In this document: positions 26,327 to 35,635 of the stretch, piece after piece
How the letters are laid out: the number at the start of each line of letters is the position of its first letter
Position numbering within the stretch: position 1 is the stretch's first letter
NCBI RefSeq assembly: GCF_014698735.1
Contig: NZ_JACJTQ010000040.1
Span: 1-50,821, forward strand
Direction: 5' to 3'
DNA length: 50,821 nucleotides
Source of the DNA: Anabaena catenula FACHB-362
GTDB taxonomy: Bacteria; Cyanobacteriota; Cyanobacteriia; Cyanobacteriales; Nostocaceae
Made by a program: the position numbers and the translations under genes
Notes under the pieces: model-generated
What the model was told of the DNA's origin: nothing
The model's database searches: none
What the model saw: only the letters and a program-made list of their open reading frames with translations

Positions 26327-28243
26327 TTAATTATCATTTATGTATCTAGAAGTTAAACTAGGAATACAAGTCAAAGTTCCATTATCGCTGTTATTATTGC
26401 TATATAACGCTAAAACAGTTCTGCCATAATCTTGAAGACTAAGACGACCAAAAGCATCAGAACTATTTGCATCAACTTTGCTATTATCACCACCAAAATG
26501 CTTTTGTGCTACTCGTTCAATCAACCGTTCACCAGTAAATAATTGTCCAGTAATAGGGTCAATTTCGCCTTGAGTTACTTGAATTTTGTTAGCAATATCA
26601 GCCATAAATGCCTTATCCTGATCCGCCGGAGGAAAAAACTCAAATAGTTCAGATTCAGTAGGTTGATAACCTTGTCTTACCTGATTAAGAAACTCTTCTC
26701 CTCCGGGTTTACCAGCTATCAAATTTACTGCATAGGGGTTATAACTCATAAATTGATACCGTCCCAGTCCACGACCACAATTTAATCCGTTATCTGCACA
26801 GGTATACACACCAACTGCTTGATAATCTCCACTACCAGAACTTTCAATTTCAGCAATTGCATTTCCCAACATTTGCAAATTAACACCAGAAAAAGATTGA
26901 CCTGTGATTGAACGATTAATACTGGTAAATGTGCAAGGATTAACTTGACTTGTTGTGCTATTTTGATTGGGATTACTTCTTGCTTCTCTTTTCGCACCTG
27001 TTGGTGTAGAAGTAGTATTTATACTCTGCTCATTCCCACTGTCCAAATTGCCTACAAACATCAAAGCATTCACCTGATAGCTGAAAAAAGGAATCGGACC
27101 GATAAAATAAGGTGAGCAACCCATCTTCCAAGCGCAGAACCGAAAGTATAAAGCCGTATCTACTGTATCTGTGGTTTCATCTGTTTCCATGACCACAACT
27201 TTAAACGCTTTACCAAAGGGTAAACGTCCGGTTGGTTCTCGTCCGTTGTTAACTGCTTTGAGTATGCCCCAACCTCCCTCAACCTCCTGGTATTTACCGG
27301 ATATCCATTGCTTACCTTCTAAAGATGAGCGATCGCTTGCACCTACATTTTCCAAATTATCCAATTCTACGTAAGCACAGTCTTTTTGAGTACAGGGGAC
27401 AGAAAAACCTTGCACATCTGAACCAGAAATTGTATTGTTACGGCGATTTTCTGCTATTCCATAAACTGCATCTATCCGCATGACTAAATTACCAATTTCA
27501 CTGATAGGATTGGGCATCAATCCTAAAGGTACTTGTCCTAGTCCAGGAATATTTTTGATAAAGCTATTCATCCAATTGCTTAAATCTTGAATTGGTAATG
27601 TTTCTAAATTCGGAATTGAAGTCAGCGAAAACTTTGACAAATCGATTTCTCCCAGCTTCATGTTCCCAACTTCATATTGTGTCAACACCTGAGCTAATGT
27701 TGAATTCGATGCTTCAATTCCTTGAGTTTTCAGTAAAGCCGCAACAGGTTGAATATCTTTCATTAGTGTTTGAGCTAATTGAGGAACAACTTTAGCTAAA
27801 TGACTCAATGTTTGTTCTGCAATTAAAGGAAATTCACTCAAAGTAATCTTGTTTAAATCAATAGATGTGATATTTCCAATAGCTTGCAAAGAAAACTTCT
27901 CGGCTTGCAATGCTTCACTGATATCTCCCAACTTCAAATATTCATCAGGAGTCATTCCCACAGTCCAAGTCCGACTCAAATCATAACCTAATGTTTGACT
28001 GTAAGGACTACCATCAATTCCCCCTGATTGACTGATACCTGGTAGTTGACTAAGAGAAATTTGATTCCAGTCTGGCAACAAAAGTTTGTTAGCAGGTAAT
28101 CGAGATTGACCATTGGCAACTTCTATAATTCGAGTTGGTAGATTACCATTATCAAATGTACTGTTTGCAGCTTGCACAGTCACACTGTAGATAATAAAAC
28201 TTATGACAATGAGCAAAAATATCCATCTTTTCAAATGGTTCAT
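26327..28243 (-). CDS. secreted protein with C-terminal lysozyme/VirB1-like domain
   Basis: 638 residues from ATG 28243, which starts directly on a signal peptide (MNHLKRWIFLLIVISFIIYS...VQA); an ATG at 28288 would add 15 residues. The long N-terminal part (about 30-400) has no family I recognise. From about residue 465 the sequence LGNAIAEIESSGSGDYQAVG, then GLGRYQFMSYN, resembles the catalytic Glu and the GxGxxQ region of lytic transglycosylases. Such enzymes open the peptidoglycan for type IV secretion machines, consistent with the coupling protein at 17.5-19.4 kb. Confidence 0.6.
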   Translation of the reverse strand: MNHLKRWIFLLIVISFIIYSVTVQAANSTFDNGNLPTRIIEVANGQSRLPANKLLLPDWNQISLSQLPGISQSGGIDGSPYSQTLGYDLSRTWTVGMTPDEYLKLGDISEALQAEKFSLQAIGNITSIDLNKITLSEFPLIAEQTLSHLAKVVPQLAQTLMKDIQPVAALLKTQGIEASNSTLAQVLTQYEVGNMKLGEIDLSKFSLTSIPNLETLPIQDLSNWMNSFIKNIPGLGQVPLGLMPNPISEIGNLVMRIDAVYGIAENRRNNTISGSDVQGFSVPCTQKDCAYVELDNLENVGASDRSSLEGKQWISGKYQEVEGGWGILKAVNNGREPTGRLPFGKAFKVVVMETDETTDTVDTALYFRFCAWKMGCSPYFIGPIPFFSYQVNALMFVGNLDSGNEQSINTTSTPTGAKREARSNPNQNSTTSQVNPCTFTSINRSITGQSFSGVNLQMLGNAIAEIESSGSGDYQAVGVYTCADNGLNCGRGLGRYQFMSYNPYAVNLIAGKPGGEEFLNQVRQGYQPTESELFEFFPPADQDKAFMADIANKIQVTQGEIDPITGQLFTGERLIERVAQKHFGGDNSKVDANSSDAFGRLSLQDYGRTVLALYSNNNSDNGTLTCIPSLTSRYINDN

Positions 28244-28456
28244 AATTCCAGGTTTTAAAATGACGACAACTACACCCCAATCAGTCAAGTATTTTCTTGA
28301 ATCAAGGCTGGATTCAATACGAATTGGTTAAGGAAATAAAGTAGACTAAACCCCTTGAAATATCGTTGTCTATAATGCTCAAAAAAAGTTTAACCGAATA
28401 GTATTGAGACTGTGTTTGTTTTACCTCTGAGTTATATGTATCAGTGAAGATATGAT

Positions 28457-28765
28457 TTATAACTCTAATTCTGGGGATGTTGAATGCTGACTTTTCTTAG
28501 ATTTATAACCTGAACCAGAGGCATATCCTGGTAATTTAGGATTGGGATTAGCGGCTGATTCAGTATAGGGTGTATCGCCAAAGTTGATTTCAAAAATATT
28601 CTCTTGATAACCATCTTCAAATCTGTCTGTTGTCCAGGGATTATTTTCATCGTCAGAATTCGATTCCTCAATGCTATAACCCGGTGATTGATAACCGTTG
28701 GCAGAATTAACCTGACGATTATTTTCATCTTCAAAGTTTTGATTTAATGCGGGTTCTTGATTCAT
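28457..28765 (-). CDS. acidic low-complexity hypothetical protein
   Basis: 102 residues, very rich in Asn, Asp, Glu, Ser and Pro with no hydrophobic core, so probably disordered. ATG 28765 is preceded by GTTTTTCAGGTCATACCA without a strong ribosome-binding site. It lies upstream of the secreted transglycosylase-like gene on the same strand and is divergent from the next gene. A coding role is plausible from frame and position only. Confidence 0.4.
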   Translation of the reverse strand: MNQEPALNQNFEDENNRQVNSANGYQSPGYSIEESNSDDENNPWTTDRFEDGYQENIFEINFGDTPYTESAANPNPKLPGYASGSGYKSKKSQHSTSPELEL

Positions 28766-28893
28766 TGGTATGACCTGAAAAACAATACCAGTACCAGCAT
28801 AAAAAAAGAGTTGAGTAACAGCAATAACCTATTGGCTAATTATGTATTAGCCTATTGGCTATTTTTAGTGATGCGCTCATATCGAGAAGACAA

Positions 28894-29586
28894 ATGGAAC
28901 AAATCAACTTGATTCCACCCGAAGTAATGGCAGACTTCAATAATCGTAAAAATGCTAAACTGCCAGATAATACATTGACAATGCTGCAAATTATCGCTAG
29001 TTTAAATACGCCTAAAGAATTGTTAGCAACTCTATTAGAAATAGCTGAATTTTCTATACACCATATTCGCTATCTGGCAGGTCCATTGGTTATTCATGGA
29101 AATTCTTGGAGTGATACAATTCCTCAATGGCTGAAGTTTGCCTGTATTCAAGACAGGTTAGAACTAATTTGCAATGAGTATGAACAAAATCAAGTTGGTA
29201 AGTATGCCACAGCTACAGAAGTTCTGACTTACATGATGCCTGCAACTTACGAAGCACCTTTACATCGAGATTACGCTGATCTTTATCTTTGGGTAGGCAA
29301 TGAAGTTTTAACTAAATACAACAAATTACCAAAAGACTGCCAGAGTTTTTATGAATTTATTAATGGTACTACGAGTGATACTAGCAATAAATCCATCATT
29401 CATTTTCAGCAGGTAAAGAATGATTTTCATGATATTAGTCAGTCAATTCGCCGCAGCATAGTTAAACACGCAGCACAGCAAGGATGGGGTAAACGTCGTG
29501 TTAATGCTAAGTCTAAATTAGACTCAATTGAAAATACTCCTCCTGAATCTTCCTCGAATTCATCTGTACAAATGGACTTGTTTTAA
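28894..29586 (+). CDS. hypothetical protein with C-terminal sliding-clamp motif
   Basis: 230 residues from ATG 28894, preceded by a GAGAAG box; a TTG at 28855 would add 13. Residues 1-165 are helical with no recognised family. A basic region (SIRRSIVKHAAQQGWGKRRVNAKSK) follows, then a Ser-rich linker and the last residues SVQMDLF. QMDLF fits the QL(S/D)LF consensus by which bacterial proteins bind the beta sliding clamp. It probably works at replication forks, fitting the clamp-loader and polymerase genes in this window. Confidence 0.5.
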   Translation: MEQINLIPPEVMADFNNRKNAKLPDNTLTMLQIIASLNTPKELLATLLEIAEFSIHHIRYLAGPLVIHGNSWSDTIPQWLKFACIQDRLELICNEYEQNQVGKYATATEVLTYMMPATYEAPLHRDYADLYLWVGNEVLTKYNKLPKDCQSFYEFINGTTSDTSNKSIIHFQQVKNDFHDISQSIRRSIVKHAAQQGWGKRRVNAKSKLDSIENTPPESSSNSSVQMDLF

Positions 29587-29704
29587 AGTTACTAAAAATC
29601 CTCAGTCTAAAATCAGAAGTTTTAAGCTGAGGATACATTTGTAAGGTATGACAATGTGTTAACCCCCATGAATTTTGGAGGCTGCAATTGATGGGGTAAG
29701 CGCA

Positions 29705-30253
29705 TTAATTTGCAGGCGGTGGCACATTTTTATCGGTTTTAACTAGACCACCTATCATACGGCAGTGCCATCCTCCAAAAGTATCTAGAAAACAGATGCC
29801 ACTACTATCTGAGAAATAATTAACATCGCAGTTTTTTCCAACTTTTGCCCATTTAGCAATGTAGCATTGATAGCTGGTGAAACTACCTCGGATATCGTAG
29901 ACAGGTTTATCGGGATTCATTCCTAAACTTCTTCTCCCATTTGCCCAGTTGAACGGAAGGTCATTTTCTGTAAATCGACGGGAAACCGGAGACACCTGAA
30001 TAGTGAGGTCGTTGATCAGCCACACAGAGCTATCTTTTTCACCTTCAGTTCCTCTCAACCATTCATGATCGCAGAGAAAATACTTCTTTGCCTGTTCAAC
30101 GCTAGGTGCGCCTATTTTTGGTTCTGTTCGTGATGGACAAGTGTGTGGTCTACGTGTTGTTCCATAATCAGTAGTTTGAGCAATGACTACGTTAGGCGTT
30201 AATAGTGCGAGCAATGTACAGCCTATTATGCTGAAAGTAAATCTTGGTTTCAT
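29705..30253 (-). CDS. small secreted Cys-containing protein
   Basis: 182 residues from ATG 30253. A signal peptide (MKPRFTFSIIGCTLLALLTPNVVIAQ) is followed by a domain with six Cys, likely forming disulphides, and a Pro-rich end. No family recognised. It is followed downstream at about 29597-29632 by a CCTCAG...CTGAGG inverted repeat that could end transcription from both sides. A periplasmic or secreted role is all that can be said. Confidence 0.5.
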   Translation of the reverse strand: MKPRFTFSIIGCTLLALLTPNVVIAQTTDYGTTRRPHTCPSRTEPKIGAPSVEQAKKYFLCDHEWLRGTEGEKDSSVWLINDLTIQVSPVSRRFTENDLPFNWANGRRSLGMNPDKPVYDIRGSFTSYQCYIAKWAKVGKNCDVNYFSDSSGICFLDTFGGWHCRMIGGLVKTDKNVPPPAN

Positions 30254-30292
30254 GTTAATTCCCATGATTATATTAGTGCGATTCCAAGTATC

Positions 30293-30556
30293 TTAATATT
30301 CACGTATCTTGGTTATAGGCTCAGTACCTTGTAAAGTAACACTGATATATGGGTGATATTCGCCAAATTGGCAAAATTTCTGGAAGGTCTTAATTTGGCA
30401 AAGTTTCTCTAAGATTTTATCACTAATTGTCAAAAATACGATACCGATTAAATAGGACTGAAACACTTTCAATATGATTAATATTAGCCAAGAAAACTTC
30501 CTGCGATTGTCCTCATAACTTTCATGCAGTTTACGCCTATATTTAGTGAACTGCAA
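30293..30556 (-). CDS. small membrane protein
   Basis: 87 residues with a basic N-terminus (MQFTKYRRKLHESYEDNRRK) and one hydrophobic stretch (FSWLILIILKVFQSYLIGIV). No family recognised. It is 28 nt upstream of the secreted Cys protein, in the same direction, so the two may form one transcript. Confidence 0.35.
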   Translation of the reverse strand: MQFTKYRRKLHESYEDNRRKFSWLILIILKVFQSYLIGIVFLTISDKILEKLCQIKTFQKFCQFGEYHPYISVTLQGTEPITKIREY

Positions 30557-30833
30557 CCATCGAGAACATAAAACGGCTTTCCATTTTTAAACCCACATTA
30601 AGTGTAAATTGTTCTGGAAACCGACCTATATCAAGAGTTCGGTAAGTTTGCTTCATAGACTTAATAGAAATTTACAACCTATCCCATTTTGCAAATATAC
30701 AAATATATCGTTGGACAATCTCATCAACATACACATGATGAAGATTTAATGTTTCACCTCATTTTAATAAAAGAGAGTGCAATGGAAGCTATTGCTTCAT
30801 TGTTTTTGATAATCAAATCTCAATTTAGTTACC

Positions 30834-31553
30834 ATGAATATTCAATCAGTTCAAGAAAGTTTAAATTATCTCATCTTGGTAATTACAGCATTCTCTATCA
30901 TTGTCATGCTTATTGATTTTATGGTGGGATTAGTGCATTTATGGCATCAAGTTGCTTTTAACGTCGAATATTGTACCACTCACAAAACATCTGAGCAATC
31001 AAATATTGAACCTATTGATACCACAAATAGCAATCTTAATGTTGAACAAGAAAATTGTCATCCATCTGCTAATGATAATTCTGTTGTTAATAGTTCTGCA
31101 AATTTTGAACATAACAATTGTAATCAATCAAATATCCATAAGTATGATGATTTAACCACGGTTGAAAACACATTTAGTATTTCTACCATTTTAAAAAATG
31201 ACAATGGCAATCAATCAAATGATAGCACTTCTTTACAACCAGAATTTGAAGTCAACAATTCAATTGCTGTTGACATAGAGAAAATTGATTTACGCACAGC
31301 CAGAAAAATTGCCAGTGCCATTAAAAAATCTACAAACCCCAAATCTGACTTAATTATCAAACAGAAAGTCAATGGTAAAAACGTTCCTTTAGCTTGGTTA
31401 CAAGCACAAATCAAAAATCGTTTAGAAATTGCACCAGAAATTGTTAAACCAATTATTCAAGAATTAGCCCCTAATGCAATTCATGATTCTGACGAAAATA
31501 TCCAACCTTATCATATTTTACAGAAAGGTAAGCCTCAGCGTCAAGTTGGTTAA
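30834..31553 (+). CDS. plasmid-type membrane protein with basic C-terminal domain
   Basis: 239 residues. One N-terminal membrane segment (LNYLILVITAFSIIVMLIDF), a long Asn/Ser-rich linker (about 55-145), then a compact C-terminal domain (IDLRTARKIASAIKK...VPLAWLQAQIKNRL). The LRTARKIA...W.-.AQI pattern recurs, as I recall, in Nostoc plasmid proteins of unknown function. The tail domain is basic and may bind nucleic acid. A clear intrinsic terminator follows the gene. Confidence 0.5.
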   Translation: MNIQSVQESLNYLILVITAFSIIVMLIDFMVGLVHLWHQVAFNVEYCTTHKTSEQSNIEPIDTTNSNLNVEQENCHPSANDNSVVNSSANFEHNNCNQSNIHKYDDLTTVENTFSISTILKNDNGNQSNDSTSLQPEFEVNNSIAVDIEKIDLRTARKIASAIKKSTNPKSDLIIKQKVNGKNVPLAWLQAQIKNRLEIAPEIVKPIIQELAPNAIHDSDENIQPYHILQKGKPQRQVG

Positions 31554-31577
31554 TTAAATTAACCCAATACAACAAAT

Positions 31578-31613
31578 AAAAGAGAGATTGATATATGAAA
31601 TCTCTCTTTTTTT
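31578..31613 (+). terminator. intrinsic terminator
   Basis: AAAAGAGAGATT and its complement AATCTCTCTTTT form a strong stem with a 9-nt loop, followed by a run of T. It lies 25 nt after the preceding stop codon, in the right place to end that transcript. Confidence 0.85.
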
Positions 31614-31628
31614 ATCAAATAAATGTCA

Positions 31629-31738
31629 ATTAAGTAAGTCAAATCAAAAACTAAACCAAGTACAAAAATTAAAATCTCTGAAAGTCTCTTTCATCTTGCC
31701 TTGTCATAACAACACTTTTTAACGCCTACCTACTTAAT
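31629..31738. repeat. conserved 110-bp element upstream of the DNA polymerase gene
   Basis: It begins ATTAAGTAAG and ends with near its complement, CCTACTTAAT. The core (CTGAAAGTCTCTT, CATAACnACA, AACGCC) matches 44549-44692, which lies upstream of the Rep-like gene. It is either a MITE or a shared regulatory or structured leader element. Here it ends 34 bp before the polymerase start codon. Confidence 0.6.
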
Positions 31739-31771
31739 ATTCATATCTAAAAAACCAAATCAATAAACTTT

Positions 31772-33580
31772 ATGAACTATTCCCCAAAATCCCCTGAATA
31801 CCCTAACTACACTGTAGTCAAAGATATTCCAACTCTCAAAAGTGTTATCAAACCTTTGTTTAAAGCAAAAGTTCTAGCTTTAGATTGTGAAACTACAGGA
31901 CTAGATCCTTTAACTGATACAATTCGATTAATTCAAATAGCTGCACCTAATTATCCGGTTGTTATAATTGATTTACCAGCTATTTATAAACGCAATAATG
32001 TGGAACATAATACTGGGGAGAAACGCACTAAAATTAGTCGTTTACTACTTAACAAACTCTTCTGTAATTCCGCTTTGAAAATTGCTCATAATGCCAAATT
32101 TGAATGGCAATTTCTCAATCAAGCTGGACTGCAAATTGCTGGACGTTTCTTTGATATTCAACTGGCTTACCAAGTTTTAAATGCTGGCATTAAAACCAGT
32201 GCATCTTTAGAAAATGTCACTCGTAAGCTATTACGTATCCAAATAGATAAAACGTTACAAACTAGCAATTGGAATCAACCTCTGACTCCAGAACAATTAC
32301 AATATGCTGCTCTAGATGCTGCTATTTTACTTGACATTTACCCGATTTTAGTCAAGAAATTAAAACAGGCAAAATTGCTAAAAATTGCCCAACTTGAATT
32401 TCATTGTATGCCTGTTGTTGCTCAAATGGAACTCAATGGAATGTTGTTTGATTTGTCTCAATGGTATAAGTTGGGTGCAAAGTTAGAAACTGATAAAGTT
32501 CATGCACTTCAACAACTTAAACAATTGCGTTTGGTGGGTAAATCTCAATTATCTCTGTTACCAGAATTGACTGATACTGTTAATCCTAATTCTTCCCAAC
32601 AAGTTTTAGCTGCTTTTCAAGCTATGGGTATTCCTGTGCAATCAACTAATCAAAAAGATTTAGTGCCTTTAGTAGCTCAATATCCTATTATTAAGGCTCT
32701 TTTAGACTATCGCCACCTTGCCAAAATTACTGCCACTTTTACTGATAGTTTACCTAAACACATTCACCCCAAAACTGGGAGAATTCACCCCAATTACTAT
32801 CAACTAGGCGCAAGGTCTGGAAGATTTTCCTGTCGTCACCCACCATTACAAACCATTCCCCGTCATGCGGCGGCGAGAAATTGCTTTATTGCTGCACCTG
32901 GCTACCAAATTTTAGCAGCAGATTATTCGCAAATCGAGTTAAGAATAGTAGCTCGTCTCTCTGGTGATGCTAAGATGCGCCAAGCCTACCGTCAAGGTGC
33001 TGATTTGCACAAACTCACGGCAGCTTTGGTAACTGGTAAGCGGATCATGGAGGTCAGTGAGGAAGACCGCAGACTGGCTAAAGCGATTAATTTTGGGCTG
33101 ATTTACGGTATGGGGGCTGCCAAACTTCGCATCTATGCTGAAACTAAGTATGGTGTGACAATGACACTGGATGAAGCTAAGGCTTTTAGAAGCAGGTTTT
33201 TTGATGCTTATTCTGGTGTGACTAAGTGGCATGAAACGATTAAGCAGGCATATTTGCGGGGTATTAAAGAAAGTCGGACTTTAGCTGGGAGAAGACGGAG
33301 ATGGGCAGATAAACCCAGGTTAGCGGAAATGCTTAATCATCCTGTGCAGGGTTTGAATGCAGATATTAATAAGTTGGCGATGGTGAAGCTGATTAAACCG
33401 TTAACTAGGACTAATGCAAAGTTGATCTGCGTTGTCCATGATGAAATTGTCCTGGAATGTCCAGAGAATGAGGTGGAACGAGTGAGCAAAATGCTACACA
33501 GATGTATGGTTGCTGCGGCTCTTAAGTTTCTCAACCCTGTGCCTGTGGTAGTAGATATTACGGTAGGTGATAGCTGGTAA
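31772..33580 (+). CDS. plasmid/phage-type DNA polymerase A with 3'-5' exonuclease
   Basis: 602 residues. The N-terminal exonuclease has DCETTGLDP (ExoI), HNAKFEWQF (ExoII) and YAALDAA (ExoIII). The polymerase domain has motif A DYSQIELR, motif B RRLAKAINFGLIYG and motif C VHDEIVLE. The 5'-3' exonuclease domain of cellular Pol I is absent, as in phage and plasmid enzymes. Together with HolA and the primase-like protein it implies that this replicon supplies part of its own replication machinery. Confidence 0.92.
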   Translation: MNYSPKSPEYPNYTVVKDIPTLKSVIKPLFKAKVLALDCETTGLDPLTDTIRLIQIAAPNYPVVIIDLPAIYKRNNVEHNTGEKRTKISRLLLNKLFCNSALKIAHNAKFEWQFLNQAGLQIAGRFFDIQLAYQVLNAGIKTSASLENVTRKLLRIQIDKTLQTSNWNQPLTPEQLQYAALDAAILLDIYPILVKKLKQAKLLKIAQLEFHCMPVVAQMELNGMLFDLSQWYKLGAKLETDKVHALQQLKQLRLVGKSQLSLLPELTDTVNPNSSQQVLAAFQAMGIPVQSTNQKDLVPLVAQYPIIKALLDYRHLAKITATFTDSLPKHIHPKTGRIHPNYYQLGARSGRFSCRHPPLQTIPRHAAARNCFIAAPGYQILAADYSQIELRIVARLSGDAKMRQAYRQGADLHKLTAALVTGKRIMEVSEEDRRLAKAINFGLIYGMGAAKLRIYAETKYGVTMTLDEAKAFRSRFFDAYSGVTKWHETIKQAYLRGIKESRTLAGRRRRWADKPRLAEMLNHPVQGLNADINKLAMVKLIKPLTRTNAKLICVVHDEIVLECPENEVERVSKMLHRCMVAAALKFLNPVPVVVDITVGDSW

Positions 33581-33839
33581 CTAGGGAACTTAGACAAGAA
33601 TTGTCATAAAAATACGTGGTATAGCAGTAGCTATAACGATTAGGACATGGATTCCCACCTATACGGCAATAACAAGCCTATATTTTGTGCTAACCGCCCG
33701 GTTGCTATAATTGAGAAACGAGCGCGTCTTCTTGCAAGCTCAGTGGCTTCAGCCCTGAGTTACTGATGAAATAAAATCAACGTGAATTCAGATCAATTGG
33801 GCTAGAATTTAAGAGCTAAATAGCAGTTAATCTCTTGCA
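33581..33839. repeat. intergenic region with one dispersed-repeat copy
   Basis: At 33620 the word TATAGCAGTAG followed by TTAGGACAT marks another copy of the repeat seen at 16121, 17440 and 24439, here decayed; TTGCTATA at about 33702 may be its other end. I see no gene in this gap. Confidence 0.4.
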
Positions 33840-34658
33840 ATGAACCCCTACGCTATCCTTAATCAGAACAAATATCAACGTGTTAGTGATGGCATGAGCC
33901 GACCCTTGCTAGAAAACTGCGAGACTGCCTCACATATCCTTATTTTAGTTTGGCCACAACTTGGAGATTTTGATAGTCTTGAATATGCGTGGTGGTTACA
34001 GCGCGAAGCTAAAAACTTGACAGATAAAAAACTCGCTATTCGTGCGGTGGGAATTGGTAATCTCGCTTCTGGAAAAAAATTCTGTGAATATACAGGATTT
34101 CCGCCGGAAAATTTATTTGTCGAACCGAATGGAGAATTACATCGCCAACTCAATCTCTATTCTGGTCTGAATATTTCTCTCCCTGGGCTTGCTGAGTCTG
34201 GGAAAGCTTGGCTAAATCTAATTTTGATGTGTGCAGGGATTGGTAGTCCGGGAACGCTGGCGGAAGTTTTTCGGGGATACAAGGGCGACCGCAAAGCCCC
34301 TCAACTCATTGGGGATGATGAAATCATTCAAGGTACTCCTCTGCCTGCTTTCCAAGGCTCGTTTTTTCAATTAGCCGGCGGCAGTGGCTTTCAACGCCCC
34401 TTTGAGTTAGCTACTCTGCGGCTACGGAATATGGTGGAAGTTCTCAGAAATTGGCAGACTTATGTACCGAATTCTGCCTACTTAACTCAGCGCGGTGGCA
34501 CTTTTTTGTTTGATAGCAAAGGTCAGTTACTTTACGAACATCGAGATCCAGGAATTCTCGGCTTTGCTGCTAATATGAGCCAACCCCTATCATTTTTATC
34601 CTTAATTGAAACAGACAACTGTGCGCGAACTATAATTGAAACAGACAACTGTGCGTAA
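33840..34658 (+). CDS. peroxiredoxin-like (AhpC/TSA-related) protein
   Basis: 272 residues. The order LILVWPQLGDFDSLEYAWWLQ...FVEPNGELHRQLNL...FQLAGGSGFQRP fits the PRX-like2 thioredoxin-fold family of cyanobacteria and plastids. The usual peroxidatic Cys pattern (PxxxTxxC) is not evident, so peroxidase activity is doubtful. The last 20 codons are a tandem duplication (IETDNCA twice). It stands alone, preceded by a stretch of dispersed repeats. Confidence 0.7.
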   Translation: MNPYAILNQNKYQRVSDGMSRPLLENCETASHILILVWPQLGDFDSLEYAWWLQREAKNLTDKKLAIRAVGIGNLASGKKFCEYTGFPPENLFVEPNGELHRQLNLYSGLNISLPGLAESGKAWLNLILMCAGIGSPGTLAEVFRGYKGDRKAPQLIGDDEIIQGTPLPAFQGSFFQLAGGSGFQRPFELATLRLRNMVEVLRNWQTYVPNSAYLTQRGGTFLFDSKGQLLYEHRDPGILGFAANMSQPLSFLSLIETDNCARTIIETDNCA

Positions 34659-34663
34659 ACTAT
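34604..34663 (+). repeat. 30-bp tandem duplication at the gene end
   Basis: Two copies of AATTGAAACAGACAACTGTG..AACTAT. In the second copy CG is replaced by TA, which creates the stop codon; the first copy is read through. It therefore extends the encoded C-terminus. Confidence 0.8.
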
Positions 34664-34672
34664 ATCGCTTTC

Positions 34673-35524
34673 TTATTTGCCAAAATTGACAGAAGAATGA
34701 TAATTCCACTGCACAGGATCTAAATCATAGTAAAGTTGTAGTTGCTGATAAACTGCCGGATCATGAAATAACAATTGGTGTGGTTTTTCAAAGAAAGTTT
34801 CAGTCGCTACAGCAAAAAATTCTGCGGGATTTGTTGCACCATAACTATCTATGACATTATTGACTCCTTGGAGAACATCGTTACAAAGTTGTTGATATGC
34901 TTCACTCATCACTTTAGCCCAAATCGGATAGTCAGAGTTGCGTTGTAAAATCGGCACACCTTCAGCCTTGCCATCCTCTTGATCTAATTGATGGGCAAAT
35001 TCATGCAGGACAACATTATGTCCATCTTGCCAATTAAAAGTATCGTGCTTTATCTGTTCCCAAGACAATATTACCTGGTCTTTTGTCCATGATTCCCCTA
35101 GTCTAGCGACACGCCTTTCCTCAACAACATAATTGCTAATAGCAGCCGTTTCCTTAACAACATACGCACTGGGATAAACCAGAATTGAACGCAGTCTGGG
35201 GAAGTATTCTCCTCGTTCATTGAGTAGAAGTAAACAGGCAACAGCAGCAATGATCAGTTTCATTTCTTCTGTTACCTGTAATCCTTTACAGCCAATAAAT
35301 TGCTTTTCGGTTAAAAACACTTGAATATGTCCTTGAAGTCGCCTTCTTTCATCAGCAGAAAGATAGAGATATATAGGAAGATTATTCTCAATAACGGCAT
35401 TCCAAAGGGGAGGAAAAGGGCGACGTTTGAGACGGTTTCTTCTCCTTTTAATGAGGATGGGATTGGCTAAAATTACCGTGATAATTAGCCCAATCACGAA
35501 TAAAACAATTATTGTTTGAATCAT
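34673..35524 (-). CDS. MtfA-like zinc peptidase (M90 family)
   Basis: 283 residues. One N-terminal membrane segment (IIVLFVIGLIITVILANPIL) and then the zinc motif HEFAHQLDQEDGKAEG, characteristic of MtfA/DgsA anti-repressor relatives. E. coli MtfA is a soluble aminopeptidase that binds the Mlc repressor; here a membrane-anchored version is encoded. It lies next to the ThiF-like gene on the same strand with a 110-nt gap, and a connection to that operon is possible but not shown. Confidence 0.85.
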   Translation of the reverse strand: MIQTIIVLFVIGLIITVILANPILIKRRRNRLKRRPFPPLWNAVIENNLPIYLYLSADERRRLQGHIQVFLTEKQFIGCKGLQVTEEMKLIIAAVACLLLLNERGEYFPRLRSILVYPSAYVVKETAAISNYVVEERRVARLGESWTKDQVILSWEQIKHDTFNWQDGHNVVLHEFAHQLDQEDGKAEGVPILQRNSDYPIWAKVMSEAYQQLCNDVLQGVNNVIDSYGATNPAEFFAVATETFFEKPHQLLFHDPAVYQQLQLYYDLDPVQWNYHSSVNFGK

Positions 35525-35635
35525 TTAAAAAAATCATGTATCAAATCATTAATTTCTGATCAAAATCTCACGTTTCACCCATTCCCAGAGTCATTAATAT
35601 ATCGCTTTGTACACTATCACTCAAGCTATGGCAAC

